Shown: positions 27,301-38,391 of the stretch, piece after piece | Numbering within the stretch: position 1 is the first letter of the stretch | Layout of the letters: every line of letters starts with the position of its first letter | DNA from: Mesaphorura yosii | Lineage: Eukaryota > Arthropoda > Collembola > Poduromorpha > Tullbergiidae | Length of the DNA: 64,000 nt | Direction: 5' to 3' | Assembly (NCBI GenBank): GCA_009869945.1 | Contig: WIXG01000047.1 | Location: 124,001 to 188,000 of the forward strand | The notes under the pieces: generated by a model | Seen by the model: only the letters and a program-made list of their open reading frames with translations | What the model was told of the DNA's origin: nothing | Database searches by the model: none | Position numbers and translations under genes: made by a program

Positions 27301-28122
27301 GGGAACCAGTTGAAGTGGTAACACCGGGTAGCCATACTCAGCAATATGCTTTTCTTGTTGTTCTTGCACGTACAAGACAGGCGATTTGAACGCAAATCTA
27401 ATTTGATTGCTTCCAGACTAGAGTCAGCAGCACATCGGGTATTAAGACAAAGCAAGTCAGTTGAGCTGCCACTAATTTGAGACTCCTGGACTTACGTTCA
27501 AGAACCTCTTCACATCCCATTCATATCTCACAAACATATTGTCACTATTGAAAACTTCCTGGTTGTTGATGTACACAGTTGAGACTGTGTCAAGGCCTTC
27601 GCAGACAAGGCGCACTTCTGCCTTGCTAAGAAGATCGCTTCCAACTAGTAATCATTCAAATAATATTTTATGTTCATGAATTCTGACACAACAATGCTCT
27701 AAGTTGTGACAACTTGCCAATGAAATTCCGACTGAAATTCCAGTCCGTGCGACCCACCCATCTCATCTCCAAGTCGTTGTAATAGGAATAAATTGGAGTT
27801 GGAGAGAAACCAGCGACATCGAGATCAGTGAAAATACCACCAGGGACGCTGGCCGGCACTCGAATTACTGGAACAGAGTAATTGAGCAATGATACAGCAT
27901 TAGCATTAATTGATACGCCTGAATCCCGGATTACTTACCAATACTGGTTCCATTTCGTCCTTCCGCGAACCAAACATTTTCACTTCGTGGCGCACTAAGG
28001 TTGAGGAGAACCGAACCCGTGTTGTCCACTTTGTGACTGCTAAACCTGTCTCCATTCGTCTCTGGACTGTTGATAAATAGCTCAAACAGGAGATAAAGCA
28101 CGAACTTCCAGGTCGTACTCAT
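24302..28122 (-). CDS. MANBA: Beta-mannosidase (GH2), lysosomal/secreted type
   Basis: Removes the beta-linked mannose from N-glycan core fragments in lysosomal glycoprotein breakdown. Fifteen exons: 27939-28122, 27718-27867, 27496-27644, 27255-27417, 27143-27191, 26828-27077, 26571-26745, 26281-26474, 26055-26204, 25746-25977, 25365-25677, 25174-25286, 24879-25102, 24635-24802, 24302-24565; total 925 residues (human 879), all junctions in frame. A signal peptide opens the protein (start 28122). Then the sugar-binding domain ([19 protein letters not shown]), [15 protein letters not shown], the TIM barrel with [28 protein letters not shown], acid/base Glu in N-N-E (about residue 493), nucleophile Glu in A-S-E-F-G (about 589), [18 protein letters not shown], and the C-terminal domain ending near GWFSDNGF. 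The gene appears intact. Intron 2 (27645-27717) has a GC donor. Confidence 0.97.
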
Positions 28123-29411
28123 TTTCTTAAGTTGAGACGCTCGAACAAAAACAAGTTTCTGTGAGTTTTCTGTCTCGTGTGAGATTTAGGATTTGTAGAA
28201 GCTCTTTGGACCCACCCAGCAGTTGAGCTCGATTTGTAGTAATAACTTGATTTGCGTGGTGGAGCGTGATATTTATTTGACCTTTTGCCGCAGCTTTTGA
28301 AGATGTCACAAATGTGACATGTTACAAGCTATTCCTGATAGTCTCAGTTATTGACATAAATGATATAATTATTCACTTGAAATTCAACTCTACAACAAAT
28401 AACAATAACTGCAAACACTTCAAATCGGTCTGGTGTCTAACAGGAGCCCAGAGCACAATATGCTTTGACTTTTATTGAGTGATGTCATTCGCATGCAAAG
28501 TATGAAACCAACCTTTTGTTATTTTAGTTAACTCCCGGTTTTAGTACTTAGAATTGTCAAATCGCAATATGTTGGAAGCATTATATTTCAATTCTATTTA
28601 ACCATTGCATGCGTAGCTTTTCATAAATGCAGTAACTCGTGTGAGATCTCAGCAAATGTAGATATATGCAGTGCTATCAATTTTTGTTGTTTTGAGTGCA
28701 GGTGCGAGTCGTGTGCAGCCGCACGACGATTTTAGAGCTCAAAGGTCAAGTTCACGACATTCTATTGTTGAAGCTTTACCATTGCCCATTGCACAATCAC
28801 AAATGGCAACATGCCTGCCCAGCAAAGACAAACTGAACATGAAGTACATACGCTGCTTTTATGATACACGATTTCTAGCATCTTTGCTATGCTTCATCAA
28901 TGAAAATAATTTCTTGGAAGAACCGGAACTCAAAGCCAGTTTTATGAAATGTAATTAGCAAAACATAAAATGCCACCGGCACAAATTTTATGGATCGGCT
29001 CGTCAAGAGCTACGGATTTATTGCACTAGAAAGGTGTTTAACATTCGGAAATATAGAGGCCACATTTTTTACGTTTTAACAGTTTGTAGGAACACTACAA
29101 AATAATATACAAATTGCAGAACTGAATAGCGCAATACAGTGCTAGATCTGAAAACAGTAAAAGGTAAGTGTAGGTACACTATTTTAAAAAGACTATATCT
29201 CAACTACAGCACTCGTCCAAAAACTAGACCACCGCACCCAAAATCCTGCATTGCTTCAGTCAGTGCTGAAATCCTGGAGGTTGTGCATTCCTTTCAAGCT
29301 GTCACGACGTGTGGCTGAATAAGCCGCAGCCATTGAAGTTAATGGGTCTCCTAAATCATACGTAATAAATAGCAATAATTAGGTTTACAATGTGTAATTG
29401 CGTATTAATTT
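28123..29411. other. Upstream flank of beta-mannosidase, no gene seen
   Basis: Short 5' flank of the mannosidase, then AT-rich sequence. A 95-codon plus-strand frame at 28671-28958 has no domain, signal peptide or splice partner and is not called. Confidence 0.45.
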
Positions 29412-29708
29412 CTAGAACTGACTGGGCTTGGGGAAACTTGAGACAGTACCTTCGGCTTTGAAGTTCGGTCGGTTGAAGAAGGATGAGAGCGGTGGTGAGT
29501 TCTTGATCTCGTACGCTGAGCCACTCGGGTTGTCAAACGACATGCGTTTGGCATCCATCATTGGAATCTTGTCTAAATAAAAATAACGTCACGTAAAAAT
29601 TCAACTTTAGAACGCAAAACTACCTTCCAAAAGTTATTCGCAAGGAATATGCTTACATGATTCCGATTTCGGAATTTCCTGGGCAGGAGAGCCAGCGCCC
29701 TTGTTTTC
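29412..29708 (-). CDS. Orphan two-exon 3' end of an unrecognised gene
   Basis: Two exon-like segments on the minus strand, 29657-29708 and 29412-29572, join in frame through acceptor tttag and donor gtaagc. They give about 70 residues, rich in Pro, Ser and Lys, beginning E-N-K-G-A-G-S-P-A and containing K-R-M-S-F-D-N-P-S-G-S and P-L-S-S-F-F-N-R-P-N-F, ending at TAG 29412-29414. The first segment opens in phase 0 after acceptor ctttag, so an upstream exon with the start codon is expected between 29.7 and 31 kb, but I could not pick one. An internal donor-like gtactg could alternatively end the exon early. No family recognised. Confidence 0.35.
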
Positions 29709-31586
29709 CTAAAGTAATAGGCCAAAGAAATGAGTAAATTCCTAATTCTAAGATGATGGAATTCTGATTGTTGAAATTACCATTGTTGAATTTTGTAGTT
29801 CTGTGCTTTACAAAAACTGCGTAATACGAAATTCGACGGAGAAGCTGAGACGCTTGTTTTTTCTGTGTGTTTACAATTCGACTGGATGCCGGATCCAGCT
29901 CCAGCCTGGTTTTATAGCGATGAACCTTTGCTATGTCTCTGCCTCGCACGTCGTAGCAGCAGCGTTTCAGGCAAGGAAGAAGACGCACAACAAATCGATG
30001 TGAAGAAACTGCGTTGCTTGTTTACAACTTTCTGGTCTGGGCAGCCCTTACTCAATATTTTTAGACTCTCGATGTCTTTCCTATGTACATTTGCCGATTG
30101 ATTTGAAAGTATGATGAATCGAAGCCAACTTGAACCGGTTTCAAATAATTGAAACTCATTGCCATCATCTTGCATCTCTTTAGACATGTAAACAATAACA
30201 AACTGGCAAGCTCATTGCGAATATCTTCTGGAAACGTTGCTGGCATGAATTCAAAGAGTGTGAAGCCAACTAGCAGGTCCATGGCCGTGGACCATTAGAG
30301 CAGGTTACGACTGCCCACAAACTAACTGCAAACTTGCAGTAAACAAGAAGCAAAGAAACCAGGATGCCGGGAAGTGGGTACAGACTGCTGCACTGTTTTT
30401 GTTTACATGAAAGTGCAAGTACAAGGACATCGCGGCTCCGTACTTCTTTTGATGTCGAAAACAGTATATGCAGCAACGCGATCAGAAATAGTATTTTGGA
30501 GTAAAGATTAATCAGAAGGACCGACCTCCGTTTTTGCCAACATTGTTGCAAGAAAGCAACAAAAACACAAGAGCTTTTGGCTTTTGCGAACTTGAATCCT
30601 CAAACGCTTACGGTCAGAAAGGCCAGAATGCTCGGGCTTGAGAAACCGTGAAAAATACAAAGTCGCAATTTATCGATTTTAGCATGCTGCTCACATGGAC
30701 TAAGTTCAGGTTCATTCGAGGCATAACAATCTGCGCTACACCAAAGTGAGACACATCTGCTGCCTCTTTCCTTTAGGACCTGTAAACCTTCCTTGTTCAA
30801 CTTATCCATAGTGAAGTTGAAATTAGAAGCATATCTTCCCAGTATATTATGCATGCATTCTGTGAGAAATTAGCCTATAGGAGTAAGTTTGAGAAAGGCA
30901 TTGCTAAAAATACATTTGCATGTTTTCGCGAGTTATATTTTGCAAATTACACGCCAACAAGAGACATGCATTTTGTCAACAGCGGCTCCTTGCAAACCTA
31001 ATTTTGTGTGGTCGTCTTCCAGCGTTTTCTCAGACAGCTGAAAGAGATAATCATGCTATCTGCGCCGCGGAGGGTTAATAACTTGCTTCGCTAGTGAAGC
31101 AGCCAGAAATCGATAGTTACTCAATTGTTGGCTATGTTTTCTAAGGCGTGAGATGTTGCAAGCAGAAGCACAAACGTTAATACTGACTCGAAGACTGGTG
31201 GATGTTCTGATGCACATGTACAACTCTACAGCAGGTCTAGGCTGAACTATGCTGATAGCTGCCAAAATGAAGCTGAACCAGTAACGAAGAATCTGAGTAA
31301 TTAACTTACAGCAAAGGTATTTCCAACTTTGCTGATTGTAAATGAAAATGCCTTCGAAAGCCGTTTAACGAAATTTATTTCCATCCTGTTTTCATGTAGG
31401 TACAAGACGTTGCAGAGCTCTGGAGCCGAGTCATGAGAGGGTCAAAATGAACTTCAAAAATATTTATTTTCTCAATTTTAAATGATTAATCAATGTTCAA
31501 TATTCATTGCATAAAACATTCAACAATTTTGAGGCGTCTTATTTAAAATTACTTTAGCAGTATAGCAATATTATACCTGCAAGGCT
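29709..31586. other. Region upstream of the orphan exons and downstream of the knottin-like gene
   Basis: No convincing gene. Minus-strand frames at 30061-30282, 30270-30551 and 30600-30854 include hydrophobic or cysteine-bearing stretches but lack a consistent start and splice chain. The right end holds the 3' UTR of the cysteine-rich gene with a minus-strand AATAAA at 31463-31468. Confidence 0.35.
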
Positions 31587-32059
31587 TTACTCTTGAAGAG
31601 TGCAGATGCGGTTGAGACATGGAATCTTAAGGTCTTGAGCTCCGACTGACCGGACACAGCAGTCAGCGTCTGAGGCACAGCGTTCTCCCAGTCCACTGCA
31701 TTTACACTTGCTAGAGGCATCACATTCACGGCTGCAGCACTCATTGCTCCTTGAGTTGACACATCGTGTGACGGAGAGCCCGACCGATTTGCACTAAACA
31801 CAGAGGCCATACTACACCCATTCCAAGATTCCGTTGTCCGCTAAAGTCATGTTGGCTTACCGAAGTGGGTCGAAGTCTGGCCCTTCCTGCTTGCAGCTCA
31901 GCATCTGTAATTCGGCCGGCCTGGTTAATGGAGACCAGAGCCAAAACAACGGTCACGCAAGTCAATGCTAACGTTCTGAAACCGTCATCAATATACCTTT
32001 TAAATTAAGTACTTTCAAGCAAGATTTGCAATAAAACAAATGACTTACAATTTTGACAT
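31587..32059 (-). CDS. Secreted 12-cysteine peptide with two tandem knottin-like (C-C-CC-C-C) modules
   Basis: Exons 32049-32059, 31861-31975 and 31587-31793 give 110 residues. Exon 1 encodes only MSK plus part of Leu; exon 2 completes a signal peptide (MSKLTLALTCVTVVLALVS, cut near Q-A-G) and a short Arg-rich propeptide (AELQAGRARLRP); exon 3 holds all twelve cysteines of the mature part: C43, C53, C61, C62, C66, C72, C74, C81, C87, C88, C101, C106. The spacing reads C-x9-C-x7-CC-x3-C-x5-C, one residue, then C-x6-C-x5-CC-x12-C-x4-C: two inhibitor-cystine-knot patterns in a row. The 67-bp last intron uses acceptor tttag directly before C43; another acceptor-like tag inside it would leave too short an intron. 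Role unknown: antimicrobial, channel-directed, protease-inhibiting or signalling are all possible. A single colipase/Dickkopf-like fold is an alternative. Confidence 0.75.
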
Positions 32060-32162
32060 CTTGGAGTTTTGTCTTGACTTTTTAAATTGGTCTCTGTTCC
32101 AGAAATACGGTCTCACATCCACGCCCAGTACGAATGATATTAAGAAAGTCAAGTCTGAAGGA

Positions 32163-32170
32163 CTATTTAT
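32163..32170 (-). promoter_or_regulatory. TATA-like box of the knottin-like gene
   Basis: ATAAATAG on the minus strand, about 105 bases before the start codon; TCAGA and ATCATT initiator-like words follow. Position is right for a short 5' UTR; function inferred. Confidence 0.35.
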
Positions 32171-33091
32171 GTGTTGCGCGTAATTAGTAATTTGACTCAA
32201 CACCAAATAGCATCATCACTTGTGTAAATACTACATTACATACACCACAATGTGTAATGTAATGTGATATGGATGCGCAATGAAGTGCGATGAGGGCAAC
32301 TCCATAATTGAGTCATTGTGACTGACCTCGAAACAAGCCAAGACAGATGAAGCCTGTACTTAACTGGTGCGTGATAAATACTACTACCCTGTTTATGTTT
32401 CTTATGTTAATTGTAATACGTGCAGGAGGTATTACAAATGCCTGCAGGACATTTAGGTACATTGTGTGACAACGACGCGACGGGGGCTTTGTCATCATCT
32501 CATCATCAGAGATCGTCTAGTCGCGTTCCAACTCAAGACGGAGAATTCCATGAAATCAATGACTAATGACAAATTCAGATTCATTTAAAGTACCACGACC
32601 ACAACAACAATTTAATTTATGACCAGCAAGGGGCATTTCTACGTAAGAAATTAATTAAATTAATGTAACCCATTTTGCAGACTCGTCCACTAATTAAGAT
32701 TAATTACTCTAAGAGGTCATATGAGAGATTGTTCGAAGAAATTTTAAGAGCAATCTAACCACCAAACGAAAACGAATGCGTCCAAGTGTTTATATCGTGC
32801 AAACATTCTCACTCAATGCAGCGCATTTCTCATTGTGATATGCAAGGCATGAACTTCATTGATCATTTCCACGTCGAATTCTGAAATTTCTACTTTAAGA
32901 TGCCAAATGTGCAGCAGTCAACAATAGGCGATATGATGCAATGTGAATGCAATGAATGCATCTGGTGTCTATTGATTAGGTGCTCACTCGCGCTTCATTC
33001 GGGTAAAACAAGAAATGTGAAAGCTTGTGTTACATTTATTCACGACTACTACAAATTACAATGCAATTGCGATACACTGGCTTTTGTTTCA
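32171..33091. other. Spacer between the knottin-like and Ser-rich genes
   Basis: AT-rich, TTAATTAA-containing sequence with no gene recognised. The right end carries the 3' UTR of the Ser-rich gene with a minus-strand AATAAA at 33035-33040, 52 bases past its stop. Confidence 0.45.
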
Positions 33092-34480
33092 TTAGTATAC
33101 GAGAGGAGCAGCATTGACGTAAGAGTAGAACGAAGGCGACTGCACGACGTATGGGCTGCTCCTGAAGTAAGAGGGATAGGAAGATACGTAGGTGGAAGGA
33201 GCAGCAGAATAGCTACTTGAGTAGCCTCCACTGCCCGAACTGCCTCCACCTGAGTAGCCTCCGCTGCTGCTGCTGCTGGAACTGGGACTGGTACTGGAAC
33301 TTGGGTAGCCCGAACCGCCAGTCGCTGAGGAACTGGACATACTGGAGTCTGAGTATCCACTGGAACTTCCACTGCTGGCAACAGCGCTGGCACCGCTTCC
33401 ACTTGATGATGCACTGTCGTCAAACGATGGCATGGGTTTGAAGTCCGGTGTTACATCATTCACATCATTATCGCGAACATCAATCTCCGGTGAGGCGGAG
33501 GAAGAGAATCCAACACCGGCTTCAGATGAATCCGACCCAGAGTCGCTGCCGCTGCTTGCGTCGTCAGTATCAGCAGATCCCCCCAAATCGTAGTCCGGAG
33601 CCTCAGTTGTGGTTCCTCGTCCCAATAGGCCTGATACCCGCATTCGGATGCCGCTGACCAAGCCTGCACCAGCGCCTCCGCTCGAAAAGAATGAACGCAC
33701 TCTGCGGAAGGCACTGGTGATGAAGTTGAACATGGTTGTCAACAACCGGCGCACAAAGGCGAGGAATCTGGCACCGATGCTCTGAGAGCTGCCTCCGCTG
33801 CTGCTGTCAGAACCTGAGTCGGAATCAGAGTCCGAGTCCGAGCTGGAGCTGGAGGCACCGCCTGGCAAACTGGCAGGTAGAACCGCGGCGAGCCGAGGGG
33901 ACAGACTTCTGAGCAGAGAAATGCCGGACTGAGCACCGCTTCGCAATCTCTGGAAGACCGCGGCAGTTCTTCTTTCTCTAAAGGCCTCGTTCGGTGCGTC
34001 ATCGTTAACCGCCTTTGATAATTCCTAAAAATTCACGAATCATGTCACATCGTTAACTCAGCTGATCCTTACCAATGATCGGGTATGAGCTGCTTCGAAA
34101 TATGAAACCATGTCACTCACCATATAATCGTTCATTGTGTTTTCTAGGAACTCTGGTGTCAGCTCAATTTTATCCATGTCCAGCATTGCAGTAATGTTAA
34201 CATTCTCCAGCTTGATGTTAACGTTCTTGATAGACGTTGAGTTGCCATTCTTGAGAAGACTGGACAGTTTCTTGCTCCTGACTTTAGGATTAATTGGCGC
34301 GACTACGGTACTCGGAGTGGTCGTAGTTGTACTGGAAGTTGTTGTGCGTGTTGTACTGGTGGCGGCTTCATCTTGGCGACGTTGGCGTGTCCATTGCTGA
34401 GGAATCGAATTTACTGAAGTGCTAATACAGCACATGACAAGAAGGCACACAGGTAGCGAAAAAGCACGGAATTTCGTCAT
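33092..34480 (-). CDS. Secreted Ser/Asp-rich low-complexity protein with Tyr-rich tail
   Basis: Two exons, 34073-34480 and 33092-34024, give 446 residues. Residues 1-25 are a signal peptide (start 34480), followed by a furin-type R-Q-R-R site, a Thr-rich stretch, and a helical segment with N-V-N-I-K-L repeats. Exon 2 has an acidic SDSDSDSDSGSDSSSG run like phosphophoryn, a basic amphipathic helix (FLAFVRRLLTTMFNFI), more Ser/Asp repeats, a Ser/Gly-rich block, and a final Tyr/Ser/Pro-rich tail (SSYPSYFRSSPYVV). The Ser/Asp runs would be strong casein-kinase targets and calcium binders. Composition suggests an extracellular matrix, cuticle or secretion protein, which is inference; no domain family is recognised. 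Long frames on the opposite strand here are shadows of the repeats. Confidence 0.75.
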
Positions 34481-36831
34481 TTTGGTGGATTTATCACGCC
34501 GCAGCCAATTCTTTGTTGCTGCAAGGTGGAATTCTCGCGTCAAACTGCGATGAATTTTGCAGTAATATTTCTTATTACTCCACCACATCTATGGTCATTT
34601 TACAAATTAATTCAGCAGCGAATAAAAATCGAAAGTAGTCTGCATTTAAGATCACAATTTTTAGAATGTTTGTTCATTACATAATTATAATTATTATAAC
34701 GTATGAATACCATCTTACTTGTTTTACATGTTTAGGTGCCATTGTTGCGTAACAGCGTGCAAGTCTAGGCAGGCCAGGCGGTGGCCGCAAATTAAACTGC
34801 ACGTTAACGTTAACCTGAAGAGCGTTATGGTAAAGATAATGTGTATGGTCATCTCGTGTTGATGTGCCACAATTTTGTGGTTCTTGTTTCTCGACAGAAA
34901 AATGCAAATGCACTCACGGCTCGTGAATCAGTTGGGGAGACTCGACTTGATTTGCTGTAACAAGAATCATGCCTTGCGTGCTAACAATTAAGGTGTCTGC
35001 ATGCCTGCATCATGCTTCCTCTCGTTTTCCCTGGGCTGGTTGACGAGATTGTCGAATTTTAATAATTTCCTGCTCAAAGACATCCACCTCGACTCAAGAT
35101 TTGTATCACACAGCTATTCTTGTTATTTTCGCATCCATCATATGCAATTAAATTACCGGCACTGAATTGGAACGCTTAATAAGTAATTGCCACTAATTGT
35201 TTTAGTTGTTCGGTATCAATTGTCGGCGGTACGTACTTCGTTTTGAATAATCTGAGGACCAGTTTCTTCTGAGAATTGTCTTTCTCACAACCTTATCAGA
35301 AATGCTGCTCCTGCCAAATGATATTAATCACCTGCCTACTTTTGCGCGGTTGAAGAGTTAAATGAGAACGCGCAAATTAATTGTGAATGCTGATGCAGAC
35401 GTATCACTCAGCCCATTCGAATTCGACAATTGGTCAGAGTGAGTTATTGTTATATGTGTCATGACAAACTGGTAACGACGAAGCTGTCTTCGTGCATGTG
35501 CAGAGTGACTGTGGAATGTATGATTAAAAAATTTGTAACAGCAAAGGTGAGATGGTCGAATGATATAGAATTATGAATTTGACTACGGTGAGGTGAAGGA
35601 ACGCTTGCAGTAACAGTAATTGATTCGATACGTTATAATTAGGCACATCGCCGCGAATGGAAGCCAAAAATGCGTTATTTACATATTTTTAAAAGCAGTC
35701 GGAGCAAGAAATTAGAAACAACTAGATACAGAATGATTGGACATGAATAACGTTACACGAATGTAATTCTCAATTATCGTATTGTTCATCAAGTAAACCA
35801 AACTTCGTGTTTTGTAATTATGGATTTTTATTTCTGTATTCTGTATTCTGTTCGTGTTCGTGTGATTTACTTTGCGAGATTAGAGTAGCCCTACAAGCAA
35901 AATTGGGTAAATGAAAGTGAACCATCACATGCAAAAGCCCTGAGCATCTTCACCTTTGCCACAAGAGACCAACGCGTTCTTTCGCATGTATGAATGTTTT
36001 CGATTATTGAACGTTAAACTCAAAAATTATCTTGACTTCCTTCGCCTTGATTGATTCATAGATTAGTCGATAGTCCATTGCCAATTGCTGCCAGCATGCG
36101 AGTGACGATTTGCAGCACGTGTGACAATGAACGCCTCGATGGCAGCGGAGATTTGGTTGAAAATAGTAATTCATTGGAAGAATTGTCGATTAAATTGTAC
36201 TGGCTGTTGAAATTCTAAGATCAGACGATGCATTGAAAAACTGATCTCATATTGCTTTGAAGGGAAAAAATTAGTAATAAAGGTTAAGAGGTTAATAAGG
36301 TGGAATCACGAGAGTCCCTGCACGTGTTATGCACACAGCAGTGACAAGGTCTGATGGATAATGCTAACTGCATCGTTGCGTATATGTGAACGTGGTCAAT
36401 TCATTTCGCTCGATAAAGTATTGTGATCCTCAAGTGAGGTTTGGCAGAGCTTTAAACTCCAATTCTTATATGTTTTTGCACGTTTGCCCTCATTTCGAAG
36501 GATATAGAGCAAATGGAGCACTGGTTAAATTATGTCCAACTTAGCTTTCATGCTAAATAGGCAAGGTTATTGCATGTAAACAATCGAAAGTTGAAGCCTG
36601 AAGTTCGACACTTCATTTCAGAAAAGAACAGAAGAAATCGCAGTGATTTGTTGGAAAATTAACTTCCCATTGTTTTGTCGTCTCATGTCACGGAAGGGTA
36701 TTAATTAAATGTGAGACCTACAAAATAACTTCAATTTGTTCCATCTTGAGATAAATAGTTCGTATATGAAACGCAGCACCGGTATCGCCCAATTCGAATC
36801 ACATCTAATTAATAGCTTGATGGTAACGTGA
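34481..36831. other. Divergent intergenic region upstream of Ser-rich and FAD-oxidase genes
   Basis: Holds the promoters of two divergently transcribed genes. No coding region recognised; a 78-codon minus-strand frame at 34677-34913 is not supported. A TATATGAAA word near 36765, about 65 bases before the oxidase start codon, could be its TATA element. Confidence 0.4.
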
Positions 36832-38391
36832 ATGGCAATAGATTCGTCATGTGATCTCAAGGTCAGTGTGTCGCTTTTGGTTTTATTATTGACACCGCTC
36901 GCTGTTCCTGAACCTCAAGATAAGCGTTCCCCATTCAAAGACATTCGGACGTGTCTCTTGGACGCAGGCGTTTTCAAAAACCGGATAGTTCAGCGCACAA
37001 TCAGCAACAATACCCACGCATATTCGCAACTCAATTATCAATGGAATCTCCGCCGAGGCTTGAAAACTCCACTTGGATACTTACTGGCTAACAGCACGAG
37101 TGACGTTCAAGCCGCTGTGAAGTGCTGCAAACCTCTAAACGTGAGGGTTGTCGCGAAGGGCGGCGGACAATCTTACGAGAAGTACTCGTTTGGTGACAGC
37201 AAGTCACTCATTGTGGATTTACAATTAATGGATTCGATTTTGGTGAACCCAAAACGCAAAATCTGCCACGTGGGACCCGGTGTTCTTACTGGACAATTAG
37301 CATGGACTTTATATAGTTCGCACGGAGTTGTGGTCCCCCACGGCAGCTGTCCAACCGTTGGAATTTCTGGACTAGCACTTGGTGGAGGCCGCGGGCACTT
37401 GTCCCGGTTGTATGGGCTCACGGCCGACAACATCGTCGAGTTAGAAATGGTTGACTCAACTGGGTCGGTTGTGAATGCCAATAAAGAGAGCAACACAGAC
37501 CTGCTTTGGGCTCTGCGTGGTGCAGGCACCGGATCCTACGGCATTGTGACCAGATTCATATTCAAAACGTATGCAACTCCGAAGATGGTCTGTCTAGGCA
37601 CAATAAAGTACGACTTGCTCATGTTTCCGCATGTGTTCGGCAAGTGGCAAGATCTTCTGAGGTCCAAGCCGGCGAAACAACTCAGCGCATGGCTTGCAAT
37701 TGAAAAAGGGCAAGTGATAGTTAGAGTTGCTAATGTTCAAGGTGCGGAAGGTGAGAGACAAGAGGAAGCGGCAGTAAATAACATCCTCAACGCGTTTCCG
37801 CCACAGGCTCGAGGTAACTCAAGCGTCGCTTCTTTAACGTATGAGAAGTTCCTATTTGTCTCAGCACAGCCTCGTGGCCTCGGACTTAAGAACCCTTCAG
37901 GCCTAGCGAACTTAACGCGACACTCTTTCAAGCAGAGGATTTTTAAATCAAAATCATTCTTCGTCTCAAAATTCATTGGCTACGTGGACATGGTGTCGAT
38001 ACTTTTGCTCCTCGAGCAGATGCCTAGAGACGTGACCATTGATATGCACATGGGAGGTGGTGAAGTTGATAGGCTACAACCAAATAGCACGGCGTTCGTA
38101 CATCGGGTCCCCAATCTGTTCATCGTCCAAACCTTCTACAACGGAAAGCTAGACCATCCCAAAACTGAAACTGTTCGGGCACTCATCTGGCTTGGAGAAT
38201 TTTTTGAAACAACTAAGCGGATAATCAGTCATACAGAGTCGTACCAGAATTACGTGGACTCTGATGACGACATGAAGGATTATCTGCAACGATATTATGG
38301 CTCGAATCTGAAAAGATTAGTTCAGATTAAACGGGAAGTTGACCCGGACAACTATTTCCGGAATCCACAGTCAATACCGCCTTCGCTATGA
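36832..38391 (+). CDS. Berberine-bridge-enzyme-like FAD-linked oxidase, secreted, intronless
   Basis: Oxidases of the BBE/6-hydroxynicotine oxidase/GOOX type use FAD to oxidise alcohols, sugars or amines; the substrate here cannot be told. A single exon gives 519 residues. An N-terminal hydrophobic segment (about residues 10-24, VSVSLLVLLLTPLAV) suggests secretion. The FAD-binding domain has VRVVAKGGGQSYEKYSFGD (residues 104-122), GPGVLTGQL, and GSCPTVGISGLALGGGRG with C173, then LSRLYGLTADN. The C-terminus has the BBE signature NYFRNPQSI. Most relatives bind FAD through a His in GGHS and a Cys in GxCPTVG; here the His position is Gln113, so only the Cys link could form. With intron-rich neighbours, an intronless gene of a family common in bacteria and fungi suggests horizontal transfer (inference). 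The gene is intact. Confidence 0.9.
   Translation: MAIDSSCDLKVSVSLLVLLLTPLAVPEPQDKRSPFKDIRTCLLDAGVFKNRIVQRTISNNTHAYSQLNYQWNLRRGLKTPLGYLLANSTSDVQAAVKCCKPLNVRVVAKGGGQSYEKYSFGDSKSLIVDLQLMDSILVNPKRKICHVGPGVLTGQLAWTLYSSHGVVVPHGSCPTVGISGLALGGGRGHLSRLYGLTADNIVELEMVDSTGSVVNANKESNTDLLWALRGAGTGSYGIVTRFIFKTYATPKMVCLGTIKYDLLMFPHVFGKWQDLLRSKPAKQLSAWLAIEKGQVIVRVANVQGAEGERQEEAAVNNILNAFPPQARGNSSVASLTYEKFLFVSAQPRGLGLKNPSGLANLTRHSFKQRIFKSKSFFVSKFIGYVDMVSILLLLEQMPRDVTIDMHMGGGEVDRLQPNSTAFVHRVPNLFIVQTFYNGKLDHPKTETVRALIWLGEFFETTKRIISHTESYQNYVDSDDDMKDYLQRYYGSNLKRLVQIKREVDPDNYFRNPQSIPPSL

Noticed and set aside
31794-31860. Reading straight on from the tag acceptor inside the second intron of the knottin-like gene
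   Set aside because: It would need an intron far too short and gives a frame without the regular cysteine pattern; the acceptor at 31794-31796 keeps phase and yields all twelve cysteines.
33049-33423. Val/Pro/Ala-rich repeat frames in other frames across the Ser-rich gene
   Set aside because: They are out-of-frame readings of the Ser-rich repeats; the chosen frame has the signal peptide and the spliced first exon.
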